The notes below the pieces were generated by a model. It had not been told where the DNA came from, did not search any database, and saw only the letters and a list, made by a program, of their open reading frames with translations. The position numbers were made by a program, and so were the translations under genes. A stretch of 64,000 bases of DNA from Flavobacteriales bacterium (GTDB lineage Bacteria; Bacteroidota; Bacteroidia; Flavobacteriales_F; PHOS-HE28), in NCBI GenBank assembly GCA_016719225.1, contig JADKAN010000001.1, positions 744,001 to 808,000 of the forward strand, in the 5' to 3' direction. Each line of letters starts with the position of its first letter. Position 1 is the first letter of the stretch. Positions 34,333-42,206 of this stretch are shown one piece after another.

Positions 34333-34427
34333 TCAAGGTTTCGCGAACCTTACACTGGACAGGTCGATACCGATCTGTGCGGCAAAGTCCTCGATAGTCC
34401 CCCATCCTACACTCGCCCTGTTGGCAT
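34333..34427 (-). pseudogene. Out-of-frame C-terminal tail of the paralogue at 34428-35228
   Basis: After the premature stop at 34428-34430, shifting by one base gives AQVNANRASVGWGTIEDF and then IGIDLSSVRFAKP, ending at a TGA at 34333-34335. This aligns residue for residue with the C-terminus of the intact neighbour (LNANRASVGLGPIEDF ... LDLSKARFAER). It is therefore the lost end of the same protein. Confidence 0.8.
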
Positions 34428-35228
34428 TCACCTGTGCCGGTCCGCGAGATAAAGCTTCTCACGAGCGTTCCTATAATACCCGATCAACGAGCCATACTTC
34501 ATCGGGATCCCCTTTTCACCGTTCTTGAAATCCTCGAACATGCAGAGAAATGCCGGATCCAGATCACCGGTATCAATGGCTTTTTCGATATATGGCATGA
34601 TGCGCTTCCATTGCGGGGAATCAGCATACTCCGGACCCCGATGATGCCAAAGCAGCAACCATGGGGTGCCAGAGGATGAGCCAACAGTACGCGCTGTCGG
34701 AAAGCCCTTGTTTTCACTGAGCGTGATCAGCTCTTCGAAGATCAGGCTGTAGTTCCGTAAATTAGAAGGGGTTGCTTCCCGGTTATCTTGATCTGTCGTG
34801 TACACACGCTCCAATTGATCGATCATCGCGGAATCGGCATGTGCGGCGAACTTCTTGGTTGCTTCGGTCTGCTGGTCCCTGAATGGTTTCGAAGCATTCG
34901 AGGCAAGGAAGGCCGTATAAATGGAGTCCTGATAGACCGAGGGGACGAAGCCATGCTCGACACCTTTCAACAGGAATTCATTGGCCTGGTCTTCACGTCC
35001 AGCACGCAATGCCGCGAGTGTGGCGTCGAAGTATGGACCTAGGTCCCGATCCACTAGCTTCAGTGCAGAATCATAAAGCGGGACGGCTTTCGTGTATTCG
35101 CCAGCGTCCACAGCTGCATCAGCCTCGTTGATCAACTGTTTGTGCCGCACGGAATTCTCTTTCGGGGTTTGCGCTATGCTCGGCAATGTGCTCGCCAAGC
35201 AGATGGAAAGGATGATCATGACCTTCAT
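34428..35228 (-). CDS. Secreted TPR-like protein, frameshifted paralogue
   Basis: 266 residues from the ATG at 35228, with signal peptide MKVMIILSICLASTLPSIAQ. The mature part has helical repeat-like pieces (DAAVDAGEYTKAVPLYDSALK, DATLAALRAGREDQANEFLL) similar to TPR units, then a domain shared with the next gene upstream. Near the end, GACCGGCACAGG appears to lack one G compared with the paralogue, so LYLADRHR runs into TGA and the last ~34 residues are lost from frame. Either the gene is a recent pseudogene or the assembly has an error. Confidence 0.7.
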   Translation of the reverse strand: MKVMIILSICLASTLPSIAQTPKENSVRHKQLINEADAAVDAGEYTKAVPLYDSALKLVDRDLGPYFDATLAALRAGREDQANEFLLKGVEHGFVPSVYQDSIYTAFLASNASKPFRDQQTEATKKFAAHADSAMIDQLERVYTTDQDNREATPSNLRNYSLIFEELITLSENKGFPTARTVGSSSGTPWLLLWHHRGPEYADSPQWKRIMPYIEKAIDTGDLDPAFLCMFEDFKNGEKGIPMKYGSLIGYYRNAREKLYLADRHR

Positions 35229-35299
35229 GGAAATATGTTGGTGTTTGTATTGTTCAATGTGAGAACCATGGTCCCGCATGGATGATCGAATATAGATGA

Positions 35300-36196
35300 T
35301 CACCGTTCCGCGAACCGGGCCTTGGACAGGTCCAGACCGGTGCGGAACGCGAAGTCCTCGATAGGACCTAGCCCTACCGATGCGCGGTTCGCGTTCAGCG
35401 TGGCCCGGTCGACGAGATACCAATTGGAAATTTCCTTTCTGTTAAAAGTGAGCAGCGCGCCATAGGTCATCGGTTTCCCTTCCGTGACGTCTATCATGTC
35501 CTGGAACGGTGCGAGGTGATCAGGCGGCAGCCCACCCCGGTTGATAGCCGTTCGGATATAATCGAGCACTTGCTTCAATTCCGGGCTGTCCGGATCATTC
35601 TCCAATTGTTTCAGGAGCAATCTTTGTGGATGATAAAACGCCATTCCTACTCTCAACGGTGTAGGGTATCCGTTCTCCTTTACTAAGTCAAAAAGCCGAT
35701 CGAATACGCTGCTATCCGTGCCCAATACCTTGGTGCCGTCGCTCTCCTCCTTCACTATATAATAGCCCCCGACGGCCTTCAACTTTCGGATCAGGACAGT
35801 ATCCGCGTGAGCCAGCCACCGCGCATTCATGTAGTCGCGCATGTTCAAATAAGGCATACTACGCTCTGACATCAGGAAGGCTTGCATTGTGGAGTCATAC
35901 ATGCCTTTTACAACTAAGCCGTTTTCGGTGCCTTTGATCAGCAGGTCGTTAGCGCGTTGATCACTCCCGGCTTTCAGGGCGTTCAATGCGGCGTCGAAAT
36001 AATCGTTGCCCATGAACCGTATCAGTGCGAAGGCAGAATCATAGATGGCCATGGCCTGTACGAATTCACCATGTGCGGATGCCGTTGCCGCGCGGTCCTT
36101 CTGAAGTCCGTAAGTGATGAACTTATCCTTGGGTGACTGGGCGTTGCAGAAAATGCAGGTGAATAGAAGGAGAAGGAACGCGCTCAGCGGCTTCAT
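35300..36196 (-). CDS. Secreted TPR-like protein, intact paralogue
   Basis: 298 residues from the ATG at 36196 (signal peptide PLSAFLLLLFTCIFCNAQ). The architecture is the same as the downstream gene: ATASAHGEFVQAMAIYDSAFA and YFDAALNALKAGSDQRANDLL (TPR-like), then a domain with LRVGMAFYHPQRLLLKQLEND and KPMTYGALLTFNRKEISNWYL, ending DLSKARFAER. Function unknown. It starts 12 nt after the ispH stop, so it is probably in the ispH transcript. Confidence 0.75.
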   Translation of the reverse strand: MKPLSAFLLLLFTCIFCNAQSPKDKFITYGLQKDRAATASAHGEFVQAMAIYDSAFALIRFMGNDYFDAALNALKAGSDQRANDLLIKGTENGLVVKGMYDSTMQAFLMSERSMPYLNMRDYMNARWLAHADTVLIRKLKAVGGYYIVKEESDGTKVLGTDSSVFDRLFDLVKENGYPTPLRVGMAFYHPQRLLLKQLENDPDSPELKQVLDYIRTAINRGGLPPDHLAPFQDMIDVTEGKPMTYGALLTFNRKEISNWYLVDRATLNANRASVGLGPIEDFAFRTGLDLSKARFAER

Positions 36197-36207
36197 TCCG
36201 TGTCGCT

Positions 36208-37431
36208 TTATTCCACCAACGCGCTCACGGCTGTTTCCGCATCCTTCGCGCCTTCCACAAAGTCCAGCACCTTCAGCATCACCCGGTCCAGTAGGGTATC
36301 CGGGCAACTGGCGCCACTAGTCAGCACGATGGTGATAGGCCGCTTCGTAGGCAGCCAATCCGCCGTGCGCTCCAACTTGTGCGATGGATAGTTGAAGTGC
36401 TCGATCTCGCGAGAACTGAGCAATTCCTTATCCCCGTTAATGAAGTAAGTGTGGAATTTGCCTTCCAGCAATTCCACGATATGGCTGGTGTTGCTGCTGT
36501 TGTAGCCGCCAACGACCAACGCGAGGTCGGCCTCTTGCTTCAGCAGTTCGAGCGTGGCATCCTGGTTATCATTGGTGGCGTAGCACAGCGTGTCGCGCGT
36601 ATCGGCAAAATGATCCTTCAACTCGGCCTCGCCATATTTCTTCAGCATGACCTGCTTGAGGTGATCGGCGATAGCTTGTGTCTCCGTTGCCAGCATGGTG
36701 GTCTGGTTCACCACGCCGATGCGTTGCAGGTCACGGGCCGGGTCGAAGCCCGGAGTGCAACGGGTTCCGAAGAGTTCATGGAATCGCACCAAAGGCAGAT
36801 CGCCCGTGATGATGCGCCCGAGTGCCTCCGTTTCGGCCATGTCCTTCACGATCACTGCCGGTGAGCCTTGAGCCGTATGGCTGAAGGTGGCGCGCGTCTC
36901 CTCGTGCGCCGCCTTCCCGTGAATGATCACGGTATGCTTCGTTTCCCCGAGCTGCGCACTGCGCTTCCAAACCTTCTCCACAAAAGGGCACGTGGTGTTG
37001 TGCTTCAGTGGGTCGATGCCCAAAGCCTTCAGCCGGGCCTCGGTCTCCAACGTGGTGCCGAATGCGGGGATGATCACGATGTCAGCGCTTTTCAGCTCGT
37101 CCCAGTCCATGAGCATTTGCCCGTGCGTGTCCTGGATGAAGCGCAGACCGCGACCTTCGAGGTCCTCGTTCACATCAGGGTTGTGGATCATCTGGCTCAA
37201 GAGGAAGATCCGCTTGCCGGGGTTGTCCTCCAGCGCTTTGTAGCTGATCTCGATGGCATTTTCCACACCATAACAGAACCCGAAATGCCGGGCCAGGATG
37301 AAGCGCACCGTACCGAGGTCCAGCAAGGTTGGCGTAAGGTCCTTTTTCTTAGGGTCCTGCACCTTACGGAACGCTTTCAAACGGCCGATCAGGTTGGAGC
37401 GATAGTGGACTGGAATATCGAAGGAGCGCAA
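36208..37431 (-). CDS. ispH: 4-hydroxy-3-methylbut-2-enyl diphosphate reductase (TTG start)
   Basis: 407-residue [4Fe-4S] enzyme making IPP and DMAPP in the MEP pathway. Cysteine ligands: RHFGFCYGVENA (C53), NTTCPFVEKV, and DTLCYATNDNQ. No ATG precedes the first cysteine, and an in-frame TAA sits just upstream of TTG 37431. The N-terminus MRSFDIPVHYRSNLIGRLK fits Bacteroidota IspH, so TTG is the start. The family form with a ~40-residue N-terminal extension is usual in this phylum. Confidence 0.93.
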   Translation of the reverse strand: MRSFDIPVHYRSNLIGRLKAFRKVQDPKKKDLTPTLLDLGTVRFILARHFGFCYGVENAIEISYKALEDNPGKRIFLLSQMIHNPDVNEDLEGRGLRFIQDTHGQMLMDWDELKSADIVIIPAFGTTLETEARLKALGIDPLKHNTTCPFVEKVWKRSAQLGETKHTVIIHGKAAHEETRATFSHTAQGSPAVIVKDMAETEALGRIITGDLPLVRFHELFGTRCTPGFDPARDLQRIGVVNQTTMLATETQAIADHLKQVMLKKYGEAELKDHFADTRDTLCYATNDNQDATLELLKQEADLALVVGGYNSSNTSHIVELLEGKFHTYFINGDKELLSSREIEHFNYPSHKLERTADWLPTKRPITIVLTSGASCPDTLLDRVMLKVLDFVEGAKDAETAVSALVE

Positions 37432-37485
37432 GGGAAGGACGGTTTAGGGCAGGAGAGCCAATAGTGAATGAAGCGGTTTCCGCCT

Positions 37486-37493
37486 CAAAAGTA
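37486..37493 (-). promoter_or_regulatory. -7 element for ispH
   Basis: Minus-strand TACTTTTG, a perfect TAnnTTTG, 54 nt upstream of the TTG start. No clear -33 partner. Confidence 0.45.
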
Positions 37494-37559
37494 CCTTTCA
37501 CATCCGGGACAGCGGCGGATCTCGGCCCACCTCGTCCAGAGGTCCACTAAATCCCCAAC

Positions 37560-37592
37560 TTGCTGATAGTCCGGCGGAATTGCTTATTTTCG
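37560..37592 (+). promoter_or_regulatory. Promoter for rpsA
   Basis: TTG (37560-37562), 22-nt spacer and TATTTTCG (37585-37592). The transcript would have a leader of about 95-100 nt before the rpsA ATG, the longest inferred leader in the window. Confidence 0.55.
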
Positions 37593-37695
37593 CGCCCCCA
37601 AAACAGGGAACGTCCGTGCAGCGGCATGGCGGGCGCAACAACCAAAAACCCTCGCGGGCATTGCCGCCCCGGTCTGCGATACAAACGGAAAGTGA

Positions 37696-39591
37696 ATGTC
37701 ATCAGTAGAGAATAACAAGATCGTCTTCGCCGAACCACCGGCCGATTTCGATTGGGAAGCGTTGGAAACCAGCGGTCCCAAGGCCACGGCAGAGCGTGCC
37801 AAAGTGGAAAAGGCGTATGAGGATACCCTCAGCAGCATCACCGAGAAGGAGGTGCTAATGGGTACGATCGTCGGTCTGAACAAGAAAGAGGCCGTGATCA
37901 ACATCGGCTACAAGAGCGAAGGCGTCGTTCCCTTGAGCGAATTCCGCTACAAGCCGGACCTGGCGGTAGGGGACAAGGTGGAAGTGTACATTGAGAAGCA
38001 GGAGGACAAGACGGGGCAGATGATCATCTCCCACAAGACCGCCCGCGTACACAATGCATGGGGCAAGGTGAACACCGCCATGGAAAGCGGCGAGATCATC
38101 ACCGGCTACGTGAAGTGCCGCACCAAAGGCGGTCTCATCGTGGACGTGTTCGGCCTCGAGGCATTCCTGCCCGGCAGCCAGATCGATGTGAAGCCGATCC
38201 GCGACTATGACCAGTACGTGGGGAAGAACATGGAATTCAAGGTGGTGAAGATCAACCAGGAATTCAAGAACGTTGTGGTATCCCACAAGGCATTGATCGA
38301 AGCAGAGATCGAAGCACAGAAGAAGCAGATCATCGGTGGCCTCGAGAAGGGCCAAGTGCTGGAAGGCACGGTGAAGAACATCACCAGCTACGGTGTATTC
38401 GTGGATCTGGGCGGCGTGGACGGTCTCGTCCATATCACCGACCTGAGCTACGGCCGCGTGAGCCATCCGGAAGAGGTGGTGAAGCTGGACGCGAAGATCA
38501 ACGTCGTTATCCTCGATTTCGACGACGAGAAACGCCGCATCGCCCTCGGCCTGAAGCAGCTGAGCCCGCACCCATGGGATTCCTTGGATGCCAACCTCAA
38601 TGCTGGTGACAACATCAAGGGCAAGGTGATGGTGATCACGGACTACGGTGCTTTCGTGGAAGTGGCCCCCGGCGTGGAAGGCTTGCTGCACGTGAGCGAA
38701 ATGAGCTGGAGCCAGCACCTGCGCAGCCCGAAGGACTTCCTGAAGGAAGGCCAGGAGGTGGACGTACAGGTATTGAACATCGACCGCGAAGAGCGCAAGA
38801 TGAGCTTGGGCATGAAGCAACTCGCCAAGGATCCTTGGGAGGACATCGAGTTCAAGTACCCGGTGAACTCGCGCCACACCGCCAAAGTGCGCAACTTCAC
38901 CCACTTCGGCATCTTCGCAGAGCTGGAGGAAGGTGTGGACGGTTTGATCCACATCAGCGACCTCAGCTGGACCAAGCGCGTGAAACACCCGAGCGACTTC
39001 TGCAAGATCGGCGACGAGATCGACGTTCAGGTACTGGAAGTGGACAAGGAGAACCGCCGTCTGAGCCTCGGCCACAAGCAAGTGGAAGAGAACCCATGGG
39101 AGGTGTTCGCCGACACTTTCAAGCCCGGCAGCGTGCACGAAGGAACCATCACCAGCCGCACCGGCAGCAACTTCACCGTGGCATTGCCATACGGTGTGGA
39201 AGGCACCGTGGCGCTGAAGCACCTCAAGAAGGAGGACAACAGCAAAGCCGAAGTGGAGGACAAGCTCCCGTTCAAGGTGTTGGAGTTCAACGGTGAGGCC
39301 CGCCGCATCGTGTTGAGCCATACCCGCACCTTCGAAGAAGGGGATGACGTCATTGAAGCAGCACCCGCCAAGCGCGGTGGACGCAAGGCCGGCGAGGAGC
39401 ATGGCCACGGCCAAAGCCCAAGCGTGCGCAGTGTGAACGACAAGGTGGAGAAGTCCACCCTCGGTGACCTCGGCGTACTGAGCGACCTGAAGAACGCGAT
39501 GGAGAATACGGAGCGTGGGGGCAAAGCACCCAAGCGCAAAGCCCGCCGCGTTGAAGAGGACGATGCCGACTTCGAGGACATGGAAGGTTAA
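37696..39591 (+). CDS. rpsA: 30S ribosomal protein S1
   Basis: 631 residues with six S1 RNA-binding repeats, beginning near residues 55 (GTIVGLNKKEAVINIGYKSE), 135, 220 (GTVKNITSYGVFVDLGGVDG), 308, 394 and 480. The C-terminal ~75 residues are charged and low in complexity. S1 brings mRNA to the 30S subunit. In this phylum it is the main initiation helper because Shine-Dalgarno sequences are rare. A terminator follows. Confidence 0.95.
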   Translation: MSSVENNKIVFAEPPADFDWEALETSGPKATAERAKVEKAYEDTLSSITEKEVLMGTIVGLNKKEAVINIGYKSEGVVPLSEFRYKPDLAVGDKVEVYIEKQEDKTGQMIISHKTARVHNAWGKVNTAMESGEIITGYVKCRTKGGLIVDVFGLEAFLPGSQIDVKPIRDYDQYVGKNMEFKVVKINQEFKNVVVSHKALIEAEIEAQKKQIIGGLEKGQVLEGTVKNITSYGVFVDLGGVDGLVHITDLSYGRVSHPEEVVKLDAKINVVILDFDDEKRRIALGLKQLSPHPWDSLDANLNAGDNIKGKVMVITDYGAFVEVAPGVEGLLHVSEMSWSQHLRSPKDFLKEGQEVDVQVLNIDREERKMSLGMKQLAKDPWEDIEFKYPVNSRHTAKVRNFTHFGIFAELEEGVDGLIHISDLSWTKRVKHPSDFCKIGDEIDVQVLEVDKENRRLSLGHKQVEENPWEVFADTFKPGSVHEGTITSRTGSNFTVALPYGVEGTVALKHLKKEDNSKAEVEDKLPFKVLEFNGEARRIVLSHTRTFEEGDDVIEAAPAKRGGRKAGEEHGHGQSPSVRSVNDKVEKSTLGDLGVLSDLKNAMENTERGGKAPKRKARRVEEDDADFEDMEG

Positions 39592-39611
39592 GCTTTCCTA
39601 GTATGAAACGC

Positions 39612-39642
39612 GAAAGGGCGGTCCGCAAGGGCCGCCTTTTTT
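39612..39642 (+). terminator. Intrinsic terminator after rpsA
   Basis: Stem GGCGGTCC / GGGCCGCC (one G-T pair) with loop GCAA, followed by six T, 20-50 nt after the rpsA stop. Confidence 0.85.
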
Positions 39643-39673
39643 GCACCTGCTTACAAAACCTAACTTGCCCGCC

Positions 39674-40222
39674 ATGTTCCGGTATATTTCACTGTTCATT
39701 TTCAAGCTTCTCGGCTGGAAGCTGATCGATTTGCGCCCAAAGTCGGCAGGCAGCCCCGTCTTCCTCGGAAGTGCCATCTATCTCGTGGTGCCGCATTCCA
39801 GCAACTGGGATTTTTTCCTGGGCATCATGGTCCGTAGCATGGCCCGTATCCACGCCAATTACTTGGCCAAGAAGTCACTCTTCGACGGCCCGTTCGGCTG
39901 GTTCTACCGCGCCTTGGGCGGCTATCCGGTGGATCGGTCCAAAAGCACCAATCTCACCGATCAGGTAGTGCGATACTTCCGGACCGTGCCGGATTTCTCC
40001 ATTGCCATCACCCCGGAAGGCACCCGTACAAAGGTTGCTGAATGGAAGACCGGCTTCTGGCGGATCGCAAAAGAGGCGAACGTGCCCCTGATCTTATCGA
40101 GCTTCGACTATGGGCGAAAAGAGGTGATCCTGAGTGAACCTTACTTCGTTGGCGAGGACATGCAGCAGGACATCGCGAAGCTCATGGAATACTTCGGATC
40201 CTTCACAGGCAAGAATCATTGA
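39674..40222 (+). CDS. 1-acylglycerol-3-phosphate acyltransferase family protein
   Basis: 182 residues from the ATG at 39674. PlsC-type acyltransferase motifs: HX4D in VPHSSNWDFF, the GWFYRALGGYPVDRSK block and the substrate-binding EGTR in TPEGTRTK. It is short for PlsC and lacks a long N-terminal membrane region, as in the small Bacteroidota lyso-acyltransferase family. It is likely membrane-associated and involved in phospholipid or lipid A-like synthesis; the acyl acceptor is not certain. It ends just before a signal-peptide protein gene at 40270. Confidence 0.82.
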   Translation: MFRYISLFIFKLLGWKLIDLRPKSAGSPVFLGSAIYLVVPHSSNWDFFLGIMVRSMARIHANYLAKKSLFDGPFGWFYRALGGYPVDRSKSTNLTDQVVRYFRTVPDFSIAITPEGTRTKVAEWKTGFWRIAKEANVPLILSSFDYGRKEVILSEPYFVGEDMQQDIAKLMEYFGSFTGKNH

Positions 40223-40269
40223 GGACGGCACCATCTTTGGTATGCATGTGCGATCTTCCAAGTATTTCC

Positions 40270-40788
40270 ATGCGCTTCCTATTCTCCGCACTTGCTTTCA
40301 TTCCACTCTTCCTTTTCGGTCAGGGTCGCTTCCCCGATATGAATGGAGAGACCACGGACGGCAAAGAGGTGCATCTGCCTCAGACCGGGAATGGAACATG
40401 GACCATTGTTGCCGTCGCGTGTGGCAAGAAGGCCCAGCCCCTTTTGGAGGAATGGTTCGCACCGGCCTACAACCGGATGGTGGTGAAGAACGGGATCTTC
40501 GCCGCCAGTTACAATGCGGAACTTTACCTCGTACCGGTCTTCACCGGTCTTGACAAGGCGGCCTATGGAGCCAGCATGAACAACCTGCGTAGGAACGTGG
40601 ACGCCGACATCGCACGCCGGGTTGTATTCTTCAAAGGAGATGCAGCTGCGCTGCTCCAAGCCTTAGGCATCAAGGACAGGGACATACCGTATTTCTTTAC
40701 CGTGGACCCCAGTGGTAATATCGTTCATCGCGAATCCGGCAAGTTCGATGTGGACAAGCTGGATGCTTTGGAAGAACCGATGCTTTGA
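40270..40788 (+). CDS. Secreted thioredoxin-fold-like protein, unknown function
   Basis: 172 residues from the ATG at 40270, with signal peptide RFLFSALAFIPLFLFGQ. The mature part has the order of a redoxin-like fold (TWTIVAVACGKKAQPLLEEWF ... YFFTVDPSGNIVHRESG), with a single cysteine where a CxxC would be expected, so redox activity is doubtful. CATCTTTG at 40232-40239 is a near -7 element. Confidence 0.6.
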   Translation: MRFLFSALAFIPLFLFGQGRFPDMNGETTDGKEVHLPQTGNGTWTIVAVACGKKAQPLLEEWFAPAYNRMVVKNGIFAASYNAELYLVPVFTGLDKAAYGASMNNLRRNVDADIARRVVFFKGDAAALLQALGIKDRDIPYFFTVDPSGNIVHRESGKFDVDKLDALEEPML

Positions 40789-40806
40789 TCGCGCGCAACA
40801 CCGGAT

Positions 40807-40814
40807 TAACTTCG
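40807..40814 (+). promoter_or_regulatory. -7 element for the lipoprotein cyclophilin
   Basis: TAACTTCG, a full match to TAnnTTYG, 17 nt upstream of the ATG at 40832. Confidence 0.5.
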
Positions 40815-40831
40815 CACCCCTAAATCACCTC

Positions 40832-41557
40832 ATGAAGACCATGCAGATCCCAACTATCCTCGCCTCCATGGCATTGATGTTCGCCTGTGGCTCCAGCCCA
40901 GCGCCGGAAAGCAATGCACCATCGGTTGTTGCAACTCCTGTGACCCAGCCTGAAGAGGCACCAGTGCCAGAAGCCGATAAGGCTGAAGGTGATGGCCTCT
41001 TCGCCGTCATCAGCACCCGTCTGGGTGAGATCAAGTGCAAGTTGGACTTCGAGAACGCACCGATGACCGTTGCGAACTTCGTAGCGCTGGCTGAGGGTAA
41101 ACAACCCAATAAGGCCAAGGCTGATGGCGTGCCGTACTATGATGGTACCATCTTCCATCGGGTCATCCCGGGTTTCATGATACAAGGTGGTGATCCCGCT
41201 GGTTCCGGTGCCGGTGGACCCGGTTACACCTTCCCCGATGAATTCGTCCCCACCTCCGATCTCTACAAGGGCGGTTATGCCCGTGGCGTAATGGCCATGG
41301 CCAACCGCGGTCCCAATACCAACGGGTCCCAGTTCTTCATCATGCACCAGGACTATTCACTTCCATACAACTACTCGATCTTCGGGAAAGTGGTCTCTGG
41401 CATTGAAACAGTGGATGCCATCGCTGCCTTACCCCGCACATCCGACCGGCCGAACGAGGAAGTGAGCATGAAGGTGAAGATCGTTGCTGTTGGCAAAACA
41501 GCCAAGGCTTTCGATGCCGTGAAGGTGTTGCAGGCCAACAAGGACAAGTTCAAGTAG
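40832..41557 (+). CDS. Peptidyl-prolyl isomerase (cyclophilin), lipoprotein
   Basis: 241 residues from the ATG at 40832. The signal ends at the lipobox-like MFAC, with C19 modified; a proline- and alanine-rich linker precedes the cyclophilin domain (about 60-240). Active-site pattern: FHRVIPGFMIQGGDP and MANRGPNTNGSQFFI. It would assist proline isomerisation of exported proteins in the periplasm or at a membrane. It is paralogous to the next gene, 91 bp downstream. Confidence 0.9.
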   Translation: MKTMQIPTILASMALMFACGSSPAPESNAPSVVATPVTQPEEAPVPEADKAEGDGLFAVISTRLGEIKCKLDFENAPMTVANFVALAEGKQPNKAKADGVPYYDGTIFHRVIPGFMIQGGDPAGSGAGGPGYTFPDEFVPTSDLYKGGYARGVMAMANRGPNTNGSQFFIMHQDYSLPYNYSIFGKVVSGIETVDAIAALPRTSDRPNEEVSMKVKIVAVGKTAKAFDAVKVLQANKDKFK

Positions 41558-41648
41558 TCGGTTCCGAAGAGCAGGTCTTGAACCGCATTTGTGATTGACC
41601 TGAAAGCACGTGACCATATCATCCCATTCAACCTAAACCAAGAATATC

Positions 41649-42206
41649 GTGGAAAACACAGAACTGGGCGAAGGCCTCTTCGCAGCCATCAAGACGAACA
41701 AAGGCACCATCACCTGCCAATTGGAGTACGCTAAGACACCTGTAACGGTGGCGAACTTCGTCGCTTTGGCGAAGGGCGAACAAAAGAACACGGCCAAAGG
41801 TGCAGGTGTTCCATACTTCGATGGAATTCTATTCCACCGCGTCATTTCCGATTTCATGGTGCAATGCGGCGACCCGACCGGTACCGGTATGGGTGGTCCG
41901 GGCTATGTGTTCCCGGACGAGATCGACCGTAGCTTAAAGCATGATGTGCCCGGCAAGCTCAGCATGGCAAACGCCGGACCGGGTACCAATGGCAGCCAGT
42001 TCTTCATCACGCATGTGGCGACGCCTTGGTTGGACGGAAAGCACACCGTTTATGGCAACGTGGTGATCGGTCAGGATGTGGTGAACGCCATCACGCAAGG
42101 CGACAAGATCGAGACGGTGTCCATAATCGCCAACGGCAGCGATGCCAAGGCGTTCGATGCCAAGAAAGTCCTAGAGGCCGAAAAGGCCAAGTTCAAGGCG
42201 CGTTAA
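41649..42206 (+). CDS. Peptidyl-prolyl isomerase (cyclophilin), GTG start, cytosolic
   Basis: 185 residues; no signal peptide. Begins at GTG because TAA is in frame 15 nt upstream and no ATG precedes the domain. Active-site motifs FHRVISDFMVQCGDP and MANAGPGTNGSQFFIT are intact. The paired arrangement with a lipoprotein paralogue suggests duplication with separate compartments. Its stop TAA shares the TTAA (42203-42206) with the stop of the convergent DEAD-box gene. Confidence 0.92.
   Translation: MENTELGEGLFAAIKTNKGTITCQLEYAKTPVTVANFVALAKGEQKNTAKGAGVPYFDGILFHRVISDFMVQCGDPTGTGMGGPGYVFPDEIDRSLKHDVPGKLSMANAGPGTNGSQFFITHVATPWLDGKHTVYGNVVIGQDVVNAITQGDKIETVSIIANGSDAKAFDAKKVLEAEKAKFKAR

Noticed and set aside
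34315..34333. Weak hairpin GAGTTCCG / CGGAAACTC after cmk
   Set aside because: Stem is short with a bulge and no T run; not enough for a terminator.
37855..39414. 519-codon open frame on the minus strand across rpsA
   Set aside because: It is the antisense of rpsA and results from its codon bias; histidine- and leucine-rich without motifs.
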